From contig CAVYOD010000020.1 in NCBI GenBank assembly GCA_963770045.1, forward strand, positions 98,818 through 162,817: 64,000 nt of DNA. Reading direction: 5' to 3'. The DNA comes from CAVYOD01 sp963770045 (GTDB taxonomy: Bacteria > Acidobacteriota > Aminicenantia > Aminicenantales > CAVYOD01). A program made the translations under genes and the position numbers. Numbering within the stretch: the first letter of the stretch is position 1; every line of letters begins with the position of its first letter. Of this stretch, positions 8,221-20,211 are shown one piece after another. The notes beneath the pieces are model-generated. The model saw only the letters and a list, made by a program, of their open reading frames with translations, ran no database searches and was not told the origin of the DNA.

Positions 8221-8590
8221 ACCAATCAAGTGAGTCATGACCGGTATGACAGCAATGCTTTGTGGTTGCTTGGTTCGTATATGCCAAATTCGATGCCAAG
8301 GTCATCGCATCTCGTGCCGGTTGGCTACTGGGCTCGTGATGCTGGGCGGAAGATGCACTTGTGTGCGCATCGCACGGGCAATAGGCTTAGGGGTTGGGTG
8401 GCGCGTTCCACGGTGAGACTTGGCGATTCACGGGTCTAAGTGCGAAGCTGAACTACACACCCTCATCGGAGCAGGGGAAGTTCGAGGGTGACAAGACGTT
8501 TATGAGAAGTGGAAGCACAGTCTACCCGGGAGGATGTCAATAAGGTGGCCAGAATATATTGAGGTCCAACTGGTACCTGATTAAAGCCAA
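8221..8590. other. Foreign or unassigned DNA between gene X remnant and the resumed hydrolase
   Basis: About 370 bases with no convincing coding frame, no homology recognised and no clear terminal repeats. It is part of the insertion that interrupts the serine hydrolase. The stretch around 8440-8560 looks RNA-like, but could not be matched to a group II intron or another known RNA. Confidence 0.4.
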
Positions 8591-9214
8591 GGGTCCAAGA
8601 AGACGGTCGAGGTCAACCCGGCTGTCCTTGACGCCTACGTCGGAAAGTACCAGCTCCAAATAGGTCCCGTCGTCACCGTTGTTCGGGAGGCCAATAAGCT
8701 CATGGTCGAAGTCCCAGGATGGCCAAGCTCGAGCTCCTCCCCGAATCCGAGACCGAGTTTTCCCTGAAAGAGATCGGGGCCGAGGTCATCTTTGAGAAGG
8801 ACAAATCAGGCAAGGTCACACGATTCCTCCTCCGCCAGGGATCAGAAGAGATGCCGGCCAAAAGGATCGAGGCTTTGATCCTGAAACCGGAGCAGCTCAA
8901 AGAATATATAGGCGATTATTACAGCGAGGAGCTGGGGACGACCTATACGCTGGTCGTCGACCAGGGCAAGCTCATCGCCCAGCACCGGCGGAACGAAGAC
9001 AGCGTCCTTTCGCCGACAGTGATTGACGAGTTCGCGGGCAGCAACTGGTATTTCGGCAAGGTCCAGTTTACCCGGGCCAAGAACAAGAGAATTTCCGGAT
9101 TCCGACTGTCCGGTTCGCGCGTCCGAAACCTGCGTTTTGATAAAAAATAAGGGGAGCCAAACAAAGAGGCTGTTTTGCGGCTGCTCCAGCGCAAACCCGC
9201 ATCGAGAGCCCGAG

Positions 9215-9637
9215 TCAAGCTGGGTCTTGATCTCCACTCGGCAATTCACAGAGCTCGATGAGGACCCCCGAGGTCGCGCTGGGATGGATGAAGGCGACCT
9301 TCGACCCGTGAGCCCCGGGCCGCGGTTTCTCGTCCACCATGGCCACTCCCCTTTCCAGCAGTGACTTCACTTCGGCTTCGATGTCGTCCACTTCAAAACA
9401 GATGTGGTGCATTCCCGGCCCCTTGGCTTTTAAGAACTTTGTCAGAGGAGAGCTCTCTTCCGTGGGCTGGACAAGCTCGATCGAGCACTCGCCGATCGCT
9501 AAAAAACCTACCTTTGTCTTTTGTGCAGCGACGGTCTCTGGACCGGAAAAAGCGAGGCCTAGAACGTCCTGGTAAAACCTGGCTGCCGCCTCGAGATCCT
9601 TGACGGCAACGGCCAGATGATGAATCTTTTTTATCAT
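9215..9637 (-). CDS. mce: Methylmalonyl-CoA epimerase
   Basis: A 140-residue single-domain vicinal-oxygen-chelate protein. It opens with KIHHLAVAVKDLEAAARFYQ, has SIELVQP, the metal-ligand histidine in GPGMHHICFEVDDIEAEV, and GVLIELCE near the end carrying the terminal glutamate ligand. These are the hallmarks of methylmalonyl-CoA epimerase, which interconverts the (S) and (R) forms so that the mutase can act. The ATG follows GGGGGAAGGTC. It is the last gene of a minus-strand trio with the mutase (33 bp gap) and carboxyltransferase, which fixes the assignment. Confidence 0.93.
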   Translation of the reverse strand: MIKKIHHLAVAVKDLEAAARFYQDVLGLAFSGPETVAAQKTKVGFLAIGECSIELVQPTEESSPLTKFLKAKGPGMHHICFEVDDIEAEVKSLLERGVAMVDEKPRPGAHGSKVAFIHPSATSGVLIELCELPSGDQDPA

Positions 9638-9670
9638 GACCTTCCCCCTCTCATGATCGAGCGAAGATAA

Positions 9671-11326
9671 TCAGTGATCTTCGTACTCCCCAAAGACTTC
9701 GCGCAGCGCGTCAGAGATCTCACCGAGCGTGGCATAAGCCCTCACGGCCTCCAGAATAGGCGGAACGAGGTTTGATTTCCCCCTCGCGGCCTTTTTTAGA
9801 ACGGCCAGGGCCTCCCCGACTCTGCGGTTGTCTCTTTCTCTCTTGACCCGGCGCAGCCTCTCTTTCTGATGTCGCTCGACCTCAGGCCTGATCCTGAGGA
9901 CGGCTAGGAGGGATTTTTCTTTTTCCTGGAACTCGTTGAGCCCGACAACGATTCTTTTTTTGGCCTCGATCTCCTTTTGATATTGATAGGCGCTCTCGGC
10001 GATTTCCTGCCGAATGTAGCCGGATTCGACGGCCTTGACGGCTCCGCCCAAGGCATCGATTTTATCGATGTATTCCCTGGATTTTCTTTCGATCTCCGAG
10101 GTGAGGGCCTCGACCGCATAAGACCCGGCCAGAGGATCGATGAGATCGGCCGCGCCGCTTTCATGGGCGACGATCTGTTGAGTTCTCAGGGCGATCCTCA
10201 CCGAATCTTCGGTCGGCAGGGCGTAGGCCTCGTCCCGGGAGTTGGTGTGGAGCGACTGAGTCCCTCCGAGCACGGCGGCCATGGCCTGATAGGCGACTCT
10301 GACGATGTTGTTGTCCGGCTGCTGGGCGGTGAGTGTACAGCCCGCGGTCTGCGTATGAAAACGCATCATGCATGACTCGTCTTTTCGCGCCTTGAACCGC
10401 TGCTTCATGATCCTCGCCCAGAGCCGCCTGGCCGCTCTGAATTTGGCGATCTCCTCAACGAAATTGTTATGGGAGCAGAAGAAGAAGGCCAGTCGCGAAG
10501 CGAAAGAATCCACGTCCAGACCCGAGCGCAGGGCGGCCTCAACGTAGGCAATGCCGTCGGCCAGGGTGAAGGCCACTTCCTGGACGGCGGTGCAGCCGGC
10601 CTCGCGCATGTGGTAGCCGCTGACGCTGATCGTGTTCCAGCGCGGGAGGTGCTCCTGACAGAAAGCAAAGATGTCGGTCACGAGCCTCATCGACTGGGCC
10701 GGCGGATAGATGTAGGTCCCGCGGGCATGGTATTCTTTCAAGACATCGTTCTGGATCGTCCCCTGGAGAGTCTCACACTTTATCCCCTGTCTCTCGGCGA
10801 CGGCAATGTACATCGCCAGGAGGATCGCGGCCGTGGCGTTGATGGTCATCGACGTGGAGATCTTGTCCAGCGGAATCCCGGCGAATAAGATTTCCATGTC
10901 CTTGAGAGAATCAATGGCGACACCAACCTTTCCGACTTCGCCCCGCGCCAGAAGATGGTCGGAGTCGTAGCCGATCTGGGTGGGAAGGTCGAAGGCGACA
11001 CTCAGGCCGGTTTGCCCGCGCTTGAGGAGGTATTTGTAGCGTTTGTTCGTCTCCTCGGCGGTGGCGAAGCCTGCATATTGGCGCATGGTCCAGAGGCGGC
11101 CGCGGTACATCGTCGGCTGGACCCCGCGGGTGAAGGGGAATTCGCCGGGGAATCCGAGGTCCCGGCAGTAATCGAGCTCGGCCAGGTCGAGAGGCGTATA
11201 AAGGCGCTTTAACTCAATCTGCGAGGTTGTCTGAAATGAGGGACAGCGCTCGGGTGACCTGGCCACGACTCTCTGAAGCGTCGTTTTTGCCCAGCGCTCC
11301 ATTTCTCGACCGATGTTTTTCGCCAC
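9671..11326 (-). CDS. mcmA1: Methylmalonyl-CoA mutase, large (catalytic) subunit of the split type
   Basis: A 551-residue protein matching the substrate-binding TIM barrel only; the cobalamin-binding domain is not fused. Seen in order are GVQPTMYRGRLWTMRQYAGF, GLSVAFDLPTQIGYDSD, STSMTINATAAILLAMYIA, GTIQNDVLKEYHARGTYIYP, and HTQTAGCTLTAQQPDNNIVR. The Tyr in PTMYRG and the Arg in HARGTYI are those of true methylmalonyl-CoA mutase, not isobutyryl- or hydroxyisobutyryl-CoA mutase. It isomerises (R)-methylmalonyl-CoA to succinyl-CoA with adenosylcobalamin, using a separate B12 subunit not in this window. The start is GTG 11326 after GAGAGGTGAACC. Confidence 0.93.
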   Translation of the reverse strand: MAKNIGREMERWAKTTLQRVVARSPERCPSFQTTSQIELKRLYTPLDLAELDYCRDLGFPGEFPFTRGVQPTMYRGRLWTMRQYAGFATAEETNKRYKYLLKRGQTGLSVAFDLPTQIGYDSDHLLARGEVGKVGVAIDSLKDMEILFAGIPLDKISTSMTINATAAILLAMYIAVAERQGIKCETLQGTIQNDVLKEYHARGTYIYPPAQSMRLVTDIFAFCQEHLPRWNTISVSGYHMREAGCTAVQEVAFTLADGIAYVEAALRSGLDVDSFASRLAFFFCSHNNFVEEIAKFRAARRLWARIMKQRFKARKDESCMMRFHTQTAGCTLTAQQPDNNIVRVAYQAMAAVLGGTQSLHTNSRDEAYALPTEDSVRIALRTQQIVAHESGAADLIDPLAGSYAVEALTSEIERKSREYIDKIDALGGAVKAVESGYIRQEIAESAYQYQKEIEAKKRIVVGLNEFQEKEKSLLAVLRIRPEVERHQKERLRRVKRERDNRRVGEALAVLKKAARGKSNLVPPILEAVRAYATLGEISDALREVFGEYEDH

Positions 11327-11398
11327 GGTTCACCTCTCTCGATCGCGGAATCCCAAGCACCAACATCCGAGATTTGCCCTTAGACGCAGGCGCATTTT

Positions 11399-12973
<1,575 letters not shown>

Positions 12974-13086
12974 GCTGGTTTCCCTCCTCGCGAAGCCCCG
13001 GACGTCTCCCTCCGGGCCGCTTGCCTCCAACATCGTCCACTAAAAAATAGCAGAATTGACGAGGAGGCAACGAAATTTCATAAACA

Positions 13087-13997
13087 TTGACATTTTCATT
13101 GCCGTTGCTTAAAAATCAGGCGACTGCGATCGAGCCTGCAACCGCGAAGGGGAAAAAACAGGAGCCGCTCTATATCACGGACATAAAGGGGACAACGTTT
13201 ACGAAAATCGATGTCGGCGTCGGCACAATCAAGTCCTGCGATGTGGCGTTGAACGGGAGCTACATTGCCTACGTCGGATCCTCCCTGCTCAACCCTCCGA
13301 AGCTTTATGGCTTCGGCGCCGGGACCAAAGAGAAGAAGCTTATTTTTGACCCCACGGCTGAACAGTACAAGGACATTGTCCTGACGAAGACGGATGACTT
13401 CAACTTCAAGAACAAGTGTGGCCTCGAGATCGAGGGCTGGCTGGATTATCCGGCCAATTTCGACCCCGCCAAAAAATATCCCCTGATAGTCTACTATTAT
13501 GGCGGAACGGAGCCCACGGAGGGAGTTATGGCGGCTTTATGACAATGCTCCTGACAACCAAGACCAACCTTTTCCGGGCCTGCATCGCCCTCTACGGCAT
13601 CAGCAACATCACGAGCTACTGGGGGGCCGGATGGTGGGGTTTCCTCTACAGCGGAGTTGCCACAGCCGAGAGCTTTCCTTGGAACCGGCCGGAAATCTAT
13701 GTCGGCCAATCCCCCATCTTTCATGCCGATAAAATCAGAACCCCGCTCTTCCTCCTTCACGGCCTGGCCGACATCAATGTCCCAGTGACCGAGTCCGAGC
13801 AGATGTTCACAGCCCTAAAAATACTGGGCCGGGAGGTCGAATATATCCGTTTCAAGGACGAAGACCACGGGATCATGGGAACGGATGAGAACCGGCGGCT
13901 GGTGCCTCAACTCATGCTCGCCTGGTGGGACAAGTATCTCAAAGGCCAGCCCGAAGCATGGGAGGAGCTGTCCAAGAAACTGGAAAACAAGGATTAA
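13087..13997 (+). pseudogene. S9 prolyl oligopeptidase family, truncated and frameshifted
   Basis: Only fragments of a roughly 700-residue S9 peptidase remain. The first part (EPLYITDIKGTTFTKIDVGV to IEGWLDYPANF, YPLIVYYYGG) is the end of the propeller and the start of the alpha/beta-hydrolase domain. It jumps, with loss of about 100 codons and a frame change near 13530, to SYGGFMTMLL, so the G-x-S-x-G elbow is only partly there. The last part has LLHGLADINVPVTESEQMF (catalytic Asp) and FKDEDHGIMG (His). The N-terminal half is absent. The gene cannot make an active enzyme. It ends convergently with the sulfatase gene, their stops overlapping at 13994-13997. Confidence 0.85.
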
Positions 13998-16105
13998 TCT
14001 TTTAGACTCTTCTCCCATTGCGCGAGATTCTCCTGGGCCTTGTTTTTTCTGGGGCTGTTAACCTCGGGGGTCGTCTCCAGATACTTTTTGAGCCAGCGGA
14101 CGGCTTCTTTGAGATCGCCGCTTTTTCCCAGGTGTATCGCAAACGCGTAATATGTTTCAGGAGAGGGATGCCGCTCCACGGCCAGGCTGAGGATTTCGTG
14201 CGCTTTGACCCGATTTCCCAGCAACTCATAGACCTGACCGAGCTCGAGATCGATAGAGACATCGGCAGGATATTCTTTTTTCAACTGAGAGTATAAGTCG
14301 AGCGCCTCTTTGGACCGTCCCAGGGCGGCCGAGCGTAGGCCCGTCTTGCCGGAGGATCTTGTTTTCCGGTTCGATATCCAGGGCTTTTTGATAATAGAGC
14401 AGGGCTTCTTCCCACTTCCCCATTTTCGCCTTGATGCTGCCCGACAAAAAGAGTCCGTCAAAATTCCGCGGGTCGAGCTTCAGAATGGCCTGGCCGGTCC
14501 TGAAACCGTCATCCCAACGCTCCGCTCTGAGATAAAAGGTCAATAGCCGGGAAAGGACCATCAACGAATCAGGAAACTTGGCTCGAGCCTGTTCCAGGAC
14601 TTGGACGGCATCGGCCACCTTATTCATTTTCATGTCCAACATCCCAAGGTTGACATAAAACCAAGGAGCCTCTGGATTTCGACGGTTGACTTCGCGGTAA
14701 CAATCAGCCGCCTTTTCAAATTGGCCCTCGGTCTCCATGAGGTTGCCTCGAAAATATAGGATGTAATCTTCGATTTTGTCCTTGGGGTCGGAAAGGGATT
14801 GTCCCGAAGCGTTCGATGCGGCGCTTCCTCCGATGTAGCCGAGGGATCGCAGCCTTTCTTCCTCCTCCGGCGTCAGCATCCTCTTTTTTTGGGGATTGTT
14901 TCGGGAGTATTTCTTGATGACCTCCGCAAGCTTGCGGGCCTCGTCGTTGGCAACGTTCTTCTCGCGCTCAAAGAGGTTGTTTTCCTCCTGGGGATCACTC
15001 CTCAGGTTGTACAGCTCGGGTCGCGGCGCCTGGATATACTTCCAATCCCCATCGACGAGCCCCAGCAAAGGGGACCAGCCAAAGTTGTCGAGGGGAAAAT
15101 AGGTTTCAATGTAGGATGTCAGGGGCTCCTTCTTTTGGCCGGAGATATACGGCAGAAGAGTGGTTCCTTGAGCCTCTTTGGGAACCGGAATCTTGATCAA
15201 ATCCAGAATGGTTGGCAGGACGTCGATCAGCCTGGCCCTCGGGTAGACGACGGCTTCCGCGGGGAGGGCCCTCGGGGAACAAAAGATAAGTGGAACGCGC
15301 AAGGTGTCCTCATAAAGGAAGAACCCATGGTCGAGTTCCCGCTTCTCTCCCAGGGCCTCTCCGTGATCGGCGGCGATAACAATCAGGGTTTTTTCCAGAA
15401 TGTTCTTTTCTTTCAGTTTATCGACGATCTTGCCCAGATAAAAATCCGCAAAGGCAATCTCCCCATCATAGGGATGGTCATAAAACTGCTGCTTGAACGG
15501 CGGCGGAGGGTCATAAGGCAGATGGGGATCATAGAGATGAACCCAACAACAAAATTTCTGATTGTAGTTTTTATCGAACCAGGGGGAAAAAGAGGCAAAA
15601 ACCTCGTCGGCCTTTCTCTCCGATCGGAAATTCTTGAGGATTTCATCCTCAAGAAATTTGTCGTCATAAACGTCAAATCCTTGGCCGATCCCAAAGCGGG
15701 AGTCCACGGTGAACGAACTCACAAAGGCGGCTGTCTTGTATCCGTTCTTCTTAAGAATCTTTGCGAGGGTCTCATTTTCGGGGCCCAGGTAATAATAGCC
15801 GTTGTCGTGGACCTGGTGATAAAGAGGATAGGTGCCCGTCATGATCGAACTATGGAGGGAAGAGTGAGCGGAGCCTGGGCGTAGGCGTTGACGAATTTGA
15901 CTCCGTTCCGGGCCAATTGATCGATGTTGGGCGTTTTTGCCTTTAGGTAGCCGTAGCAGCCGATGTGGTCCGCCCTGGTCGTGTCTAAAGTGATGATGAG
16001 AACATTAAGGTCGCTCGTTCGCTTGATCTCGAGCTGGGCGTAGACCGGCCGAAGGGACAAGGTTAGGGACAAGGCAAGGGCGGCCAAAGTGTTCTGTCGC
16101 GACAT
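13994..16105 (-). pseudogene. Secreted sulfatase/phosphodiesterase-like protein with C-terminal TPR repeats, frameshifted
   Basis: From ATG 16105 there is a signal peptide, then NVLIITLDTTRADHIGCYGY (metal site) and PNIDQLARNGVKFVNAYAQA. A missing C near 15855 breaks the frame at TLPS; adding it restores the expected HSSIMTGTYP. The active-site text is PLTLPSHSS and lacks the CxPxR motif of formylglycine sulfatases, so the substrate may not be a sulfate ester. The domain continues with AADHGEALGE and PLIFCSPRALP. Then come at least five TPR units (APWFYVNLGMLDMKMNKVAD onward). A second frameshift near 14345 separates the last TPRs (LYSQLKKEYPADVSIDLELG). Sulfatase-TPR fusions of this kind are common in Acidobacteria. 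Confidence 0.82.
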
Positions 16106-16395
16106 CTTTTTTTGCGTGTCTAAGGTACTCCAAGGTGCGGAGTTAAAGCAATAGCGACGGATGCCCGGGCTTGAAAAAAATCTGACGAGGAAATCCAAAA
16201 AACGGTATGCTTATTCAATAAATTGGATCGTCAAATAGGTTTTATCTGATAAGAACTTATGCTCCTGGAAGAAGTGCCGCCTGGGGACGGTCGGTCAAGC
16301 TGTGGCCCTAACATGGCACAAACCTTGCTCAGACAAGTGGGTTGAGGGAGCTTTTCCAGCGGGAAGCAGAGTGTTTTTTCTCCAGCACTTCATTT
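16106..16395. other. Intergenic region between the sulfatase and S9 pseudogenes
   Basis: About 290 bases of mixed composition with no supported gene. It holds the upstream region of the sulfatase gene (an AT-rich patch around 16200-16260 may contain its promoter) and possible decayed 3' sequence of the neighbouring peptidase. Confidence 0.4.
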
Positions 16396-17391
16396 CTAAT
16401 GACCTGAGTGGGGTCTTTTTCCTCTTTTAAAAATCTCAAGACGAGGAGAGGTGCGCCTGGGACGTCGTGTTGCGGATCCAGGCCTCCTATCGATTCCGGC
16501 TGAGTTTCTTTTCTCCGACTTGTTGGATTTCTCCGCGAGTTGGAGGATGTCAACATTCGTTTCGCTGTCTCCGATGAGGTGCTTGCAGAAATAGTCCCCG
16601 GCCAGCCAGTACAAATAGGGGAACATCTGGCATAGTTATGGTCGATTCCGGGCAAAACGAAGAAATCAAATCGCTTGTTCGCCTTGATCAGAGCCTGAGC
16701 GACCCTCAAAGTTCCGGCCGGATGAACATTGTCGTCGACGTCGCCGGTGACCAGGAGAAGCCGGCCCTTTAGGTTTTTCGCGATCTCCGAATTCTTGTCG
16801 ATGTCGTATTCAAATTTGGTCTTGCCGTCTTTATCGACGGTTTCTTTGACCCCGTGATGCACCTCGCTCCACATGTAGTTGTAAACATTGTTATCATGGT
16901 TTCCGGAAACCGAGACGGCGACCTTGAAGAAATCCGGATAGACCAGCATGGCCGCGGTGGACATGAATCCGCCTCCGGAATGTCCGAAGATGCCGACCTT
17001 CTCACGGTCGACATAGGGAAAACGGTCAGCCAACTGCTCGACCGTGGCCTTCTTATCGACCAGGCCGTAATCCCTCAGGTTGCCATAGCCGTAGTTTTCC
17101 TCCCCGTCTGTCGTCAACTGCTGTTCGGCGATGTCTTTGGCCTCAGGGTCCTTCAAGGCCTTCTGATAATTCTCGGCATCCATCATGTAGAGGTTGTGGT
17201 TCCTGGCAAAGATGACCGTCTTTTCATCGGGCGAAAGGGAGGCCCATTCCGGCTTCTCGGAGGCTCCTTATAACCCTCGAGAAGCGTGAGCTTGCCCGTG
17301 GCCAGCCTGACGTTGTCGAAGAGGAATTGCTTTGTCTTTCTCAGCGGATCGACCAAAAGGAATGTCTTCCCCTGTGATCGTTGAAACTTCA
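16396..17391 (-). pseudogene. S9 dipeptidyl-peptidase IV-like peptidase, deleted and frameshifted
   Basis: Minus-strand remains of a large secreted peptidase. The first legible part is QGKTFLLVDPLRKTKQFLFD, then GKLTLLEGYKEPP. After a frame change near 17255 follows EWASLSPDEKTVIFARNHN, then LYMMDAENYQKAL and QLTTDGEENYGYG. The text then jumps straight to DYGLVDKKATVEQLADRF, skipping roughly 200 expected codons. The catalytic elbow GIFGHSGGGFMSTAAM, the Asp in TGDVDDNVHPAGT and the His in PGIDHNYA are all present. Another shift near 16630 leads to LYWLAGDYFCKHLIGD, the C-terminal helix. The signal peptide and N-terminus are missing. Confidence 0.82.
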
Positions 17392-17429
17392 TGAGCGTTA
17401 TACTAAGATCCTGGGGTCGGAGGGAGAAA

Positions 17430-19110
17430 ATGAATTTTAGAAAATTCTTCGGTCTCGGGATTGCCTTGTCGCTGCTGCTCGCTCCTCTGGGAGCGGCTCC
17501 GGCCGACGAAAACAGACAGCAAGGCTGCACGGTCATAGGCGTGGGAAAGACCGCCTCGTCAGACGGCTCAGTGTTCACTTCCCACTCGGACTGCTGCAGC
17601 GAGTGCCGGGTCCACGTGGTCCAGGGCCAGACCTTCCCGAAGGGAGCCAAGGCCCCCGTCTATTGGGGCATGGTTTATTTCGGCCGGGACGACGACCGGG
17701 CCGGCCGGCCGCTGGGAGATTACGGCAAGATCATCGGCTACATTCCCCAGGTCGAAAAGACCTTTACCTACTTCCACACCGGCTACTCCCAGATGAACGA
17801 GCATCAATTGGCCATCGGCGAGAGCACCTGCAGCCAGAAGCCCGAGCTTGACGTCACGTATGTGGAAGGCATCACCAAGCAGATCATGACCATCGAACAA
17901 GCCCAGGTGTTCGCCCTCCAGAGATGCCGGACGGCCAGGGAGGCGATCAAGCTTATCACTTCTTTGGTGGACGAATATGGCTTCCTTCCCTCCTGCGGGG
18001 GCTCCGAGGCCTCTGTGCATTGCCGACCCGAAGGAAGTCTGGGTCCTCGAGGTTTTTAGCGTCGGCCCCGACTGGGACCCCAAGAGCGGGAAGCCCGGGG
18101 CCATCTGGGCGGCGCGGAGAGTTCCCGACGATCACCTGGTCGTGATATCCAATTACGTCAGGATCAGGGAAATCGACCTCTCCAGTCCCGACTTCATGGC
18201 TTCAAAAAACTACAAGCAGGAGGCCATCAACCATGGCTGGTATGATCCCAAGAGCGGCAAGCCTTTTATCTGGCAGGAGGCGTATGCCCCGCCGATCAAA
18301 GAGGGAAACCTCAGCCGCCTCTGGCTCATCTACAGCAGCGTCGCTCCGAATCTAAAAAACTGGCCAAAGAGGCAGCTCAAAGAGCCGTCGGGACCGATGA
18401 CCCTTTATAACCAGGATTTTGAAGGAGCCGCCTTTTATCCCTTCTCGGTCAAACCGGAGAAAAAGGTTTCGGTCAAAGATGTCATCGCGTTCCAGCGTTC
18501 GGCCTTTGAAGACACAATTTATGACATGACGGCCGATCCGGCTTGGCTTGTCCCCGGCCCGGAAGGCCGGTATGTGAAAAGCCCCCTGACGACACCTTTT
18601 GCTTCCCCGGACCTGAAAAAACTGCTTCGCATTCCAAGCCATCGGACGATCGCCACCCAAGGGTACGGAATGGTCGCCCAGCTTAGGGATTGGCTCCCCG
18701 ACCCCGTCGGCGGGGTTTATTGGTTTTATGTCGACAATCCATTTGTCAGCACATACGTCCCGATTTATGCGGGGGCCCAGGATGTCTCCCCGTTTTATAA
18801 GAACTACGATATCGCCGCATTCAGTGAAGATTCGGCCCGTTGGGCGGTCGATTTTGTCGAAAAGCTGCTTCTTCTCAGATGGCAGGAGGCCGTAAAGGAC
18901 CTCCGGGCGGCCCGGGATCCCATCGAGTCTGAGTTTTTCAGCCGGCAGCACGAGGTCGAAGACAAGGCCCTCAAGCTCCTGGAAAAGGATGTCGCCGAGG
19001 CCAAGAAATTCCTGACTGAGCTCACGATCTCCCGTATGGATCAGGTCGTGAAAATGTACAAGAAGCTGCGGAATCTTCTGATCTCAAAGTACACGGGCGA
19101 TATCGTTTGA
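17430..19110 (+). pseudogene. Peptidase family C69 (dipeptidase), one frameshift
   Basis: ATG 17430 follows GGAGGGAG. A signal peptide is followed by CTVIGVGKTASSDGSVFTSH; the first Cys of this segment is the family's autoprocessed N-terminal nucleophile. The reading continues GKIIGYIPQVEKTFTYFHTG and LPSCGGSEA. One extra base near 18030 then shifts the frame to LCIADPKEVWVLEVFSVGPD, ARRVPDDHLVVISNYVRIRE and DPVGGVYWFYVDNPFVSTYV, through to residue about 560. All family blocks are present apart from the one-base lesion, so this is either a very recent pseudogene or an assembly indel. The enzyme would release dipeptides in the periplasm. Confidence 0.88.
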
Positions 19111-19279
19111 TCATGAGGCCGCACCAGATACGACCGGCAGGACGAGGCTCGAAGCTCCTCCGGAATGGCTGGGTCCAATAGGCCGTACTTGATCCAGAAA
19201 TCGCAGAGATGTCGTTGGATGCATATTAATATCGTCAGGATTTTATCCGATCCCTCAAGGGCCGGTTGTCCGACGCTTC

Positions 19280-19942
19280 TTATATTAATTCGCCAAAGAG
19301 AGGCACGGAGGAATCACCCTCAGGGGGGGGGCCCCGTGATTCATTCTTCGTTCTGACGACTGGCCGGAGCCATCCGATTCGGAAGAGAGATTGTCCAAAG
19401 TCTGAAAAGGCGCCCCCGAAAAAACTCCGAAAGCACGCCTGATGAGCGATGAGCGTCAATTTGCCCCTGTCCCTGACGCCGCATTTGGCGTAAATTTTCT
19501 TGATGTGGCTTTTGATTGTTTCCGAGGACACATGTAGGCTTTGGGCCATTTCTGTATTCGTCATCCCCAGCCCCAGCAAGCGAAAGACCTGGAATTCACA
19601 GTGAGTGAGACAATTGATCTTAGCCACAACCTCTTCTTTCTGCGAGGCCTGGTCGTTCAGGTGTTTCTTAATCTCCTCTATCCCATTTTTGTCTTTGTAT
19701 TTTTGCCGCAGAAAGTCATTGACCTTGTTTCTAATGACCGTAAATATGAAGGATTTCGGGGGTGTCCAACCTGCCCCCAATTTCCGCTGAGTCAAAAAAA
19801 CGGCAAAATAGACTTCGGAAAGGATGTCATCACCATAGGGCTCTCCGCGCGAGATTTTATGGATAGCGCTCTTTATCATAGGGCCATGTTCCCTCATGAT
19901 CTTTTCCATGAAAAAATTCTGTTCTGCCAAGACCGCGTTCAT
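19280..19942 (-). CDS. Sigma-70 region 2-like protein with LuxR-type HTH
   Basis: A 220-residue regulator. Residues about 20-100 (AIHKISRGEPYGDDILSEVY, then PKSFIFTVIRNKVNDFLRQK) look like region 2 of an ECF sigma factor. Residues about 118-165 (LTHCEFQVFRLLGLGMTNTE, then QSLHVSSETIKSHIKKIYAK) are a textbook LuxR/GerE HTH, replacing sigma region 4. The last 50 residues (from FRSFFGGAF onward) do not look conserved and may reflect a lost earlier stop. It is divergent from the response regulator gene, with a 270-bp shared upstream region, so the two may be co-regulated. Confidence 0.7.
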   Translation of the reverse strand: MNAVLAEQNFFMEKIMREHGPMIKSAIHKISRGEPYGDDILSEVYFAVFLTQRKLGAGWTPPKSFIFTVIRNKVNDFLRQKYKDKNGIEEIKKHLNDQASQKEEVVAKINCLTHCEFQVFRLLGLGMTNTEMAQSLHVSSETIKSHIKKIYAKCGVRDRGKLTLIAHQACFRSFFGGAFSDFGQSLFRIGWLRPVVRTKNESRGPPPEGDSSVPLFGELI

Positions 19943-20074
19943 TTTTTGTCCTCCAAAACAGTTTTCTTTCCCATGAAACTCCCGGATAAGCGAATCGAGG
20001 GGTCCTTCTCGGCACTCGATTCTTTCTTGGTCCGAGATTCCTGAACTCCTGTTCTCTTGGACACTGTATCAGCT

Positions 20075-20106
20075 AAAAATGAATCCTCTGTTAATGAAAA
20101 ATGAAT
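20075..20106 (+). promoter_or_regulatory. Candidate direct-repeat operator upstream of the two-component genes
   Basis: Two identical decamers, AAAAATGAAT, at 20075-20084 and 20097-20106. They are spaced 22 bp start to start, that is two helical turns, and sit just upstream of the promoter at 20124. OmpR-family regulators typically bind such tandem sites, so autoregulation by the adjacent response regulator is plausible. Confidence 0.45.
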
Positions 20107-20123
20107 TTCAGATTAATTTTTGC

Positions 20124-20152
20124 TTGAATTTGTCACGCAGATTTCATATTCT
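20124..20152 (+). promoter_or_regulatory. Sigma70-like promoter of the two-component operon
   Basis: TTGAAT at 20124-20129, 17-bp spacer, TATTCT at 20147-20152. It lies 60 bp upstream of the response regulator start and immediately downstream of the direct repeats. Confidence 0.5.
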
Positions 20153-20211
20153 GTCCGTGATGGACGGGCTGTTAATGAAGATCTCGAGGGCATCTTAGGG
20201 GAGAAATCGCC

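Larger units (their letters stand above)
6993..9150 (+). pseudogene. Secreted serine hydrolase (class C beta-lactamase fold) with DUF3471-like tail, disrupted
   Basis: ATG 6993 follows AAAGGAG. After a signal peptide come the beta-lactamase-fold motifs: SxxK in FHVASVSKQFTAFAVALL, YxN in LYCNTGFTLLAEVVARV, and SNTHFHDD. Homology runs to YSYGPKDGGGFKK and, after a one-base shift, to LSYANVGASLL. It then stops inside foreign DNA (about 7794-8575). The gene resumes near 8591 with KTVEVNPAVLDAYVGKYQL, a DUF3471-like domain. It shifts frame again near 8715 and ends with a second similar module, ALILKPEQLKEYIGDYYSEE. The middle of the enzyme, including the third catalytic box, is lost. Relatives are penicillin-binding-protein-like peptidases or esterases. 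Confidence 0.85.

Noticed and set aside
8034..8439. Two short open frames inside the insertion in the serine hydrolase
   Set aside because: They mix frames of decayed gene X with unassigned DNA and lack ribosome-binding sites.
8221..8590. Group II intron or other catalytic RNA
   Set aside because: Some RNA-like text was seen, but no domain V, no boundary consensus and no reverse transcriptase could be identified.
17391..17650. Overlap of the S9 pseudogene and the C69 gene as a meaningful antisense pair
   Set aside because: The S9 homology begins just below 17391 and the C69 start is at 17430; the apparent overlap comes from open sequence beyond the truncated peptidase.
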